The position numbers were made by a program, and so were the translations under genes. Under the pieces are notes generated by a model. It saw only the letters and a list, made by a program, of their open reading frames with translations, was not told the origin of the DNA and searched no databases. 60,000 nt of DNA from NCBI RefSeq assembly GCF_964355755.1, contig NC_092670.1, positions 275,001 through 335,000 of the forward strand. The letters run 5' to 3'. The stretch is from Antedon mediterranea (Eukaryota > Echinodermata > Crinoidea > Comatulida > Antedonidae). Of this stretch, positions 57,783-60,000 are shown piece by piece. The stretch's first letter is position 1. Each line of letters begins with the position of its first letter.

Positions 57783-59440
57783 ATCATCATGAGTTCACTA
57801 ATTATAGTAGACGGATGGTACCAGTACCCACTACAGTTCACTAATTATAGTAGACGAATGGTACCGGTACCCACTACAGTTTACTAATTATACTTATAGT
57901 AGACGGATGGTACCGGTACCCACTACAGTTGGGTATTGCTAAACCTCGCAAACCCCCGCAAACCTCCAAAAAAACATAGCAAACCCCACCGAACCAACAT
58001 AAAAGTGATTGAATCATGTAGTGTACAACCCACTGGGTATATCAATGTAAAAAAAAATTAAATTTCTACTGTTAACAACTTATTTTTGGGGTAAAACATC
58101 ATTTTTTGGTCAAAAATTATTGTTAAACCCCGCAAACCTCCAAAAAACCATAGCAAACCCCACCGAACCAACATTAAAGTGATTGAATAATGTAGTGTAC
58201 GACCCACTGGGTATATAAATATTAAATTTCTACTGTTAACTACTTTTTTGCGGATAAAACATCATTTTTTGGTTAAAAATTAGCAATCATTTTTGACCAA
58301 AAAATGATGTTTTACCCCAAAAATAAATAGTTAACAGTAGAAATTTAATTTTTTTTTTACATGGATATACCCAGTGGGTTGTACACTACATGATTCAATC
58401 ACTTTTATGTTGGTTCGGTGGGGTTTGCTATGTTTTTTGGAGGTTTGCGGGGTTTAGCAATCATTTTTGACCAAAAAATGATGTTTTACCCCAAAAATAA
58501 GTTGTTAACAGTAGAAATTTAATTTTTTTTTTACATGGATATACCCAGTGGGTTGTACACTACATGATTCAATCACTTTTATGTTGGTTCGGTGGGGTTT
58601 GCTATATTTTTTTGGAGGTTTGCGGGGTTTAGCAATCATTTTTGACCAAAAAATGATGTTTTACCCCAAAAATAAGTTGTTAACAGTAGAAATTTAATTT
58701 TTTTTTTACATGGATATACCCAGTGGGTTGTACACTACATGATTCAATCACTTTTATGTTGGTTCGATGGGGTTTGCTATATTTTTTTGGAGGTTTGCGG
58801 GGGTTTGCGGTGTTTAGCAATACCCCTACAGTTCACTAATTATAGTAGACGGATGGTACCGGTACCCACTACAGTTCACTAATTATAGTAGACGGATGGT
58901 ACCGGTACCCACTACAGTTCACTAATTATAGTAGACGGATGGTACCGGTACCCACTACAGTTTACTAATTATAGTAGACGGATGGTACCGGTACCCACTA
59001 CAGTTCACTAATTATAGTAGACGGATGGTACCGGTACCCACTACAGTTCACTAATTATAGTAGACGGATGGTACCGGTACCCACTACAGTTTACTAATTA
59101 TACTTATAGTAGACGAATGGTACCGGTACCCACTACAGTTTACTAATTATACTTATAGTAGACGAATGGTACCGGTACCCACTACAGTTTACTAATTATA
59201 CTTACAGTATAGTAGACGAATGGTACCGGTACCCACTACAGTTTACTAATTATACTTATAGTAGACGGATGGTACCGGTACCCACTACAGTTTACTAATT
59301 ATACTTATAGTAGACGAATGGTACCGGTACCCACTACAGTTCACTAATTATACTTATAGTAGACGAATGGTACCGGTACCCACTACAGTTCACTAATTAT
59401 AGTAGACGGATGGTACCAGTACCCACTACAGTAGTTAGTG
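57783..59440 (+). repeat. 43/49-bp minisatellite, about 16 copies, split by a foldback element
   Basis: The unit has ggtaccggtacccactacag, ttcactaattatagtagacg and gat. A 49-bp form has an extra tactta. Each unit contains the palindrome GGTACCGGTACC. About three units lie left of the inserted element and thirteen right of it. Confidence 0.95.
57931..58825. mobile_element. foldback element K (895 bp) inside the minisatellite
   Basis: Tips GGGTATTGCTAAAC and the inverse GTTTAGCAATACCC. CTACAGTT is duplicated at 57923-57930 and 58826-58833. Built of five copies of a roughly 180-bp module (ccgcaaacctccaaaa, caaaccccaccgaaccaaca, aagtgattgaat, acccactgggtatat, ttctactgttaac): two forward, then three reversed. 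There is no open frame of note. Confidence 0.88.
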
Positions 59441-60000
59441 GGTTACTGTCTCTACTCATCTACAGTACTGTAGCTCATTTCATCACTGTACTTATAATAA
59501 TTGTTAAGTATTGTTTTATTTTAGAATAATTAAAAAAAAATGATAAATTTTATCTTTTTTTATTTATTTATTTATTACCATCTTTACTGAGGGTAGCCTA
59601 TCCAGTTCCAAATAGAACTGATCATTCAGGGTCCTCGATAAAACATACATTTTTTGTGATGACTCCCAACTTCTGGTGCTGACCTGTGACTCCATAGAGT
59701 AATCATCATAAACACTATGAAATAATTCCTTCAGTGGCCAAGTGATGACTATCCTTGGATAGATTGAGTTGGAATGTCCATTGATTACACAAGAAACATC
59801 GCCCTCAGCCTCATTTGCATAATAAAGTCAATTACTAGTCTGGGTTAATTGAAGCCTGCAGCTTGATTATTAAAATAAAATATTGAAAAATCCCAAAAGA
59901 ATTGAAAATTAGTTTTAGTACTGTAGTATGTTAAAAAATAACCGGAATTAATTCAGGTTTTTAATTTCAATAAAAAAATTTAAAAACCATAAGATAGTTC
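59441..60000. other. right flank, possible retroelement end
   Basis: tttatttatttattaccatc followed by tttactgagggtagcc and cagggtcctcgata (59555-59640) resembles the 3' end of a dispersed element. A weaker relative (ttattttacctttatagagg) is at 1390-1415. Nothing else is supported. Confidence 0.3.

Overview
The window is animal nuclear DNA: AT-rich, with GT-AG introns, one multi-exon coiled-coil gene and many dispersed and tandem repeats. The organism is probably a marine invertebrate. A deuterostome such as an echinoderm is a guess from the repeat types, not a proof.

Region 1 (1-13.9 kb, + strand) holds the 3' part of a CEP112 (centrosomal protein 112) orthologue. Eighteen exons join in phase to 667 codons plus a TGA at 12699-12701; the 5' exons lie left of the window. 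Its introns are full of repeats. The largest is a 64-bp array of about 68 copies (2298-6676) whose unit is the end of an exon plus its 5' splice site. A second array, of 19 bp, starts beside another splice donor.

Region 2 (14-44 kb) has no gene I can call firmly. It holds two 5'-truncated non-LTR retrotransposon 3' ends (14.3-14.8 and 20.7-21.9 kb), minisatellites with periods of 26 to 88 bp, a recent 340-bp tandem duplication, a tRNA-derived SINE and two MITE families (one with TWA target duplications). It also holds a 719-bp PIF/Harbinger-type element (42791-43509) and a 1.1-kb foldback element (31721-32815).

Region 3 (44.8-55.26 kb) is the most striking part: a nest of foldback (long inverted-repeat) transposons. 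Element E' (44813-55250) is split by J (45672-49833) and C (50643-54852). J carries a whole second copy of the element, E (47550-49613), in opposite orientation. C is itself split by H2 (50771-53194) and carries I (53606-54400). Each boundary has a direct repeat of about 8 bp. For J and C the unoccupied site is readable in E; for H2 it is readable in the opposite arm of C. None of the elements shows a transposase frame, so they would depend on an enzyme encoded elsewhere.

Region 4 (55.3-60 kb) has a GC-richer stretch near 56 kb that could be a TATA-less promoter with a first exon reading right. It is followed by a 43/49-bp minisatellite (57783-59440) into which another foldback element (57931-58825) has inserted.
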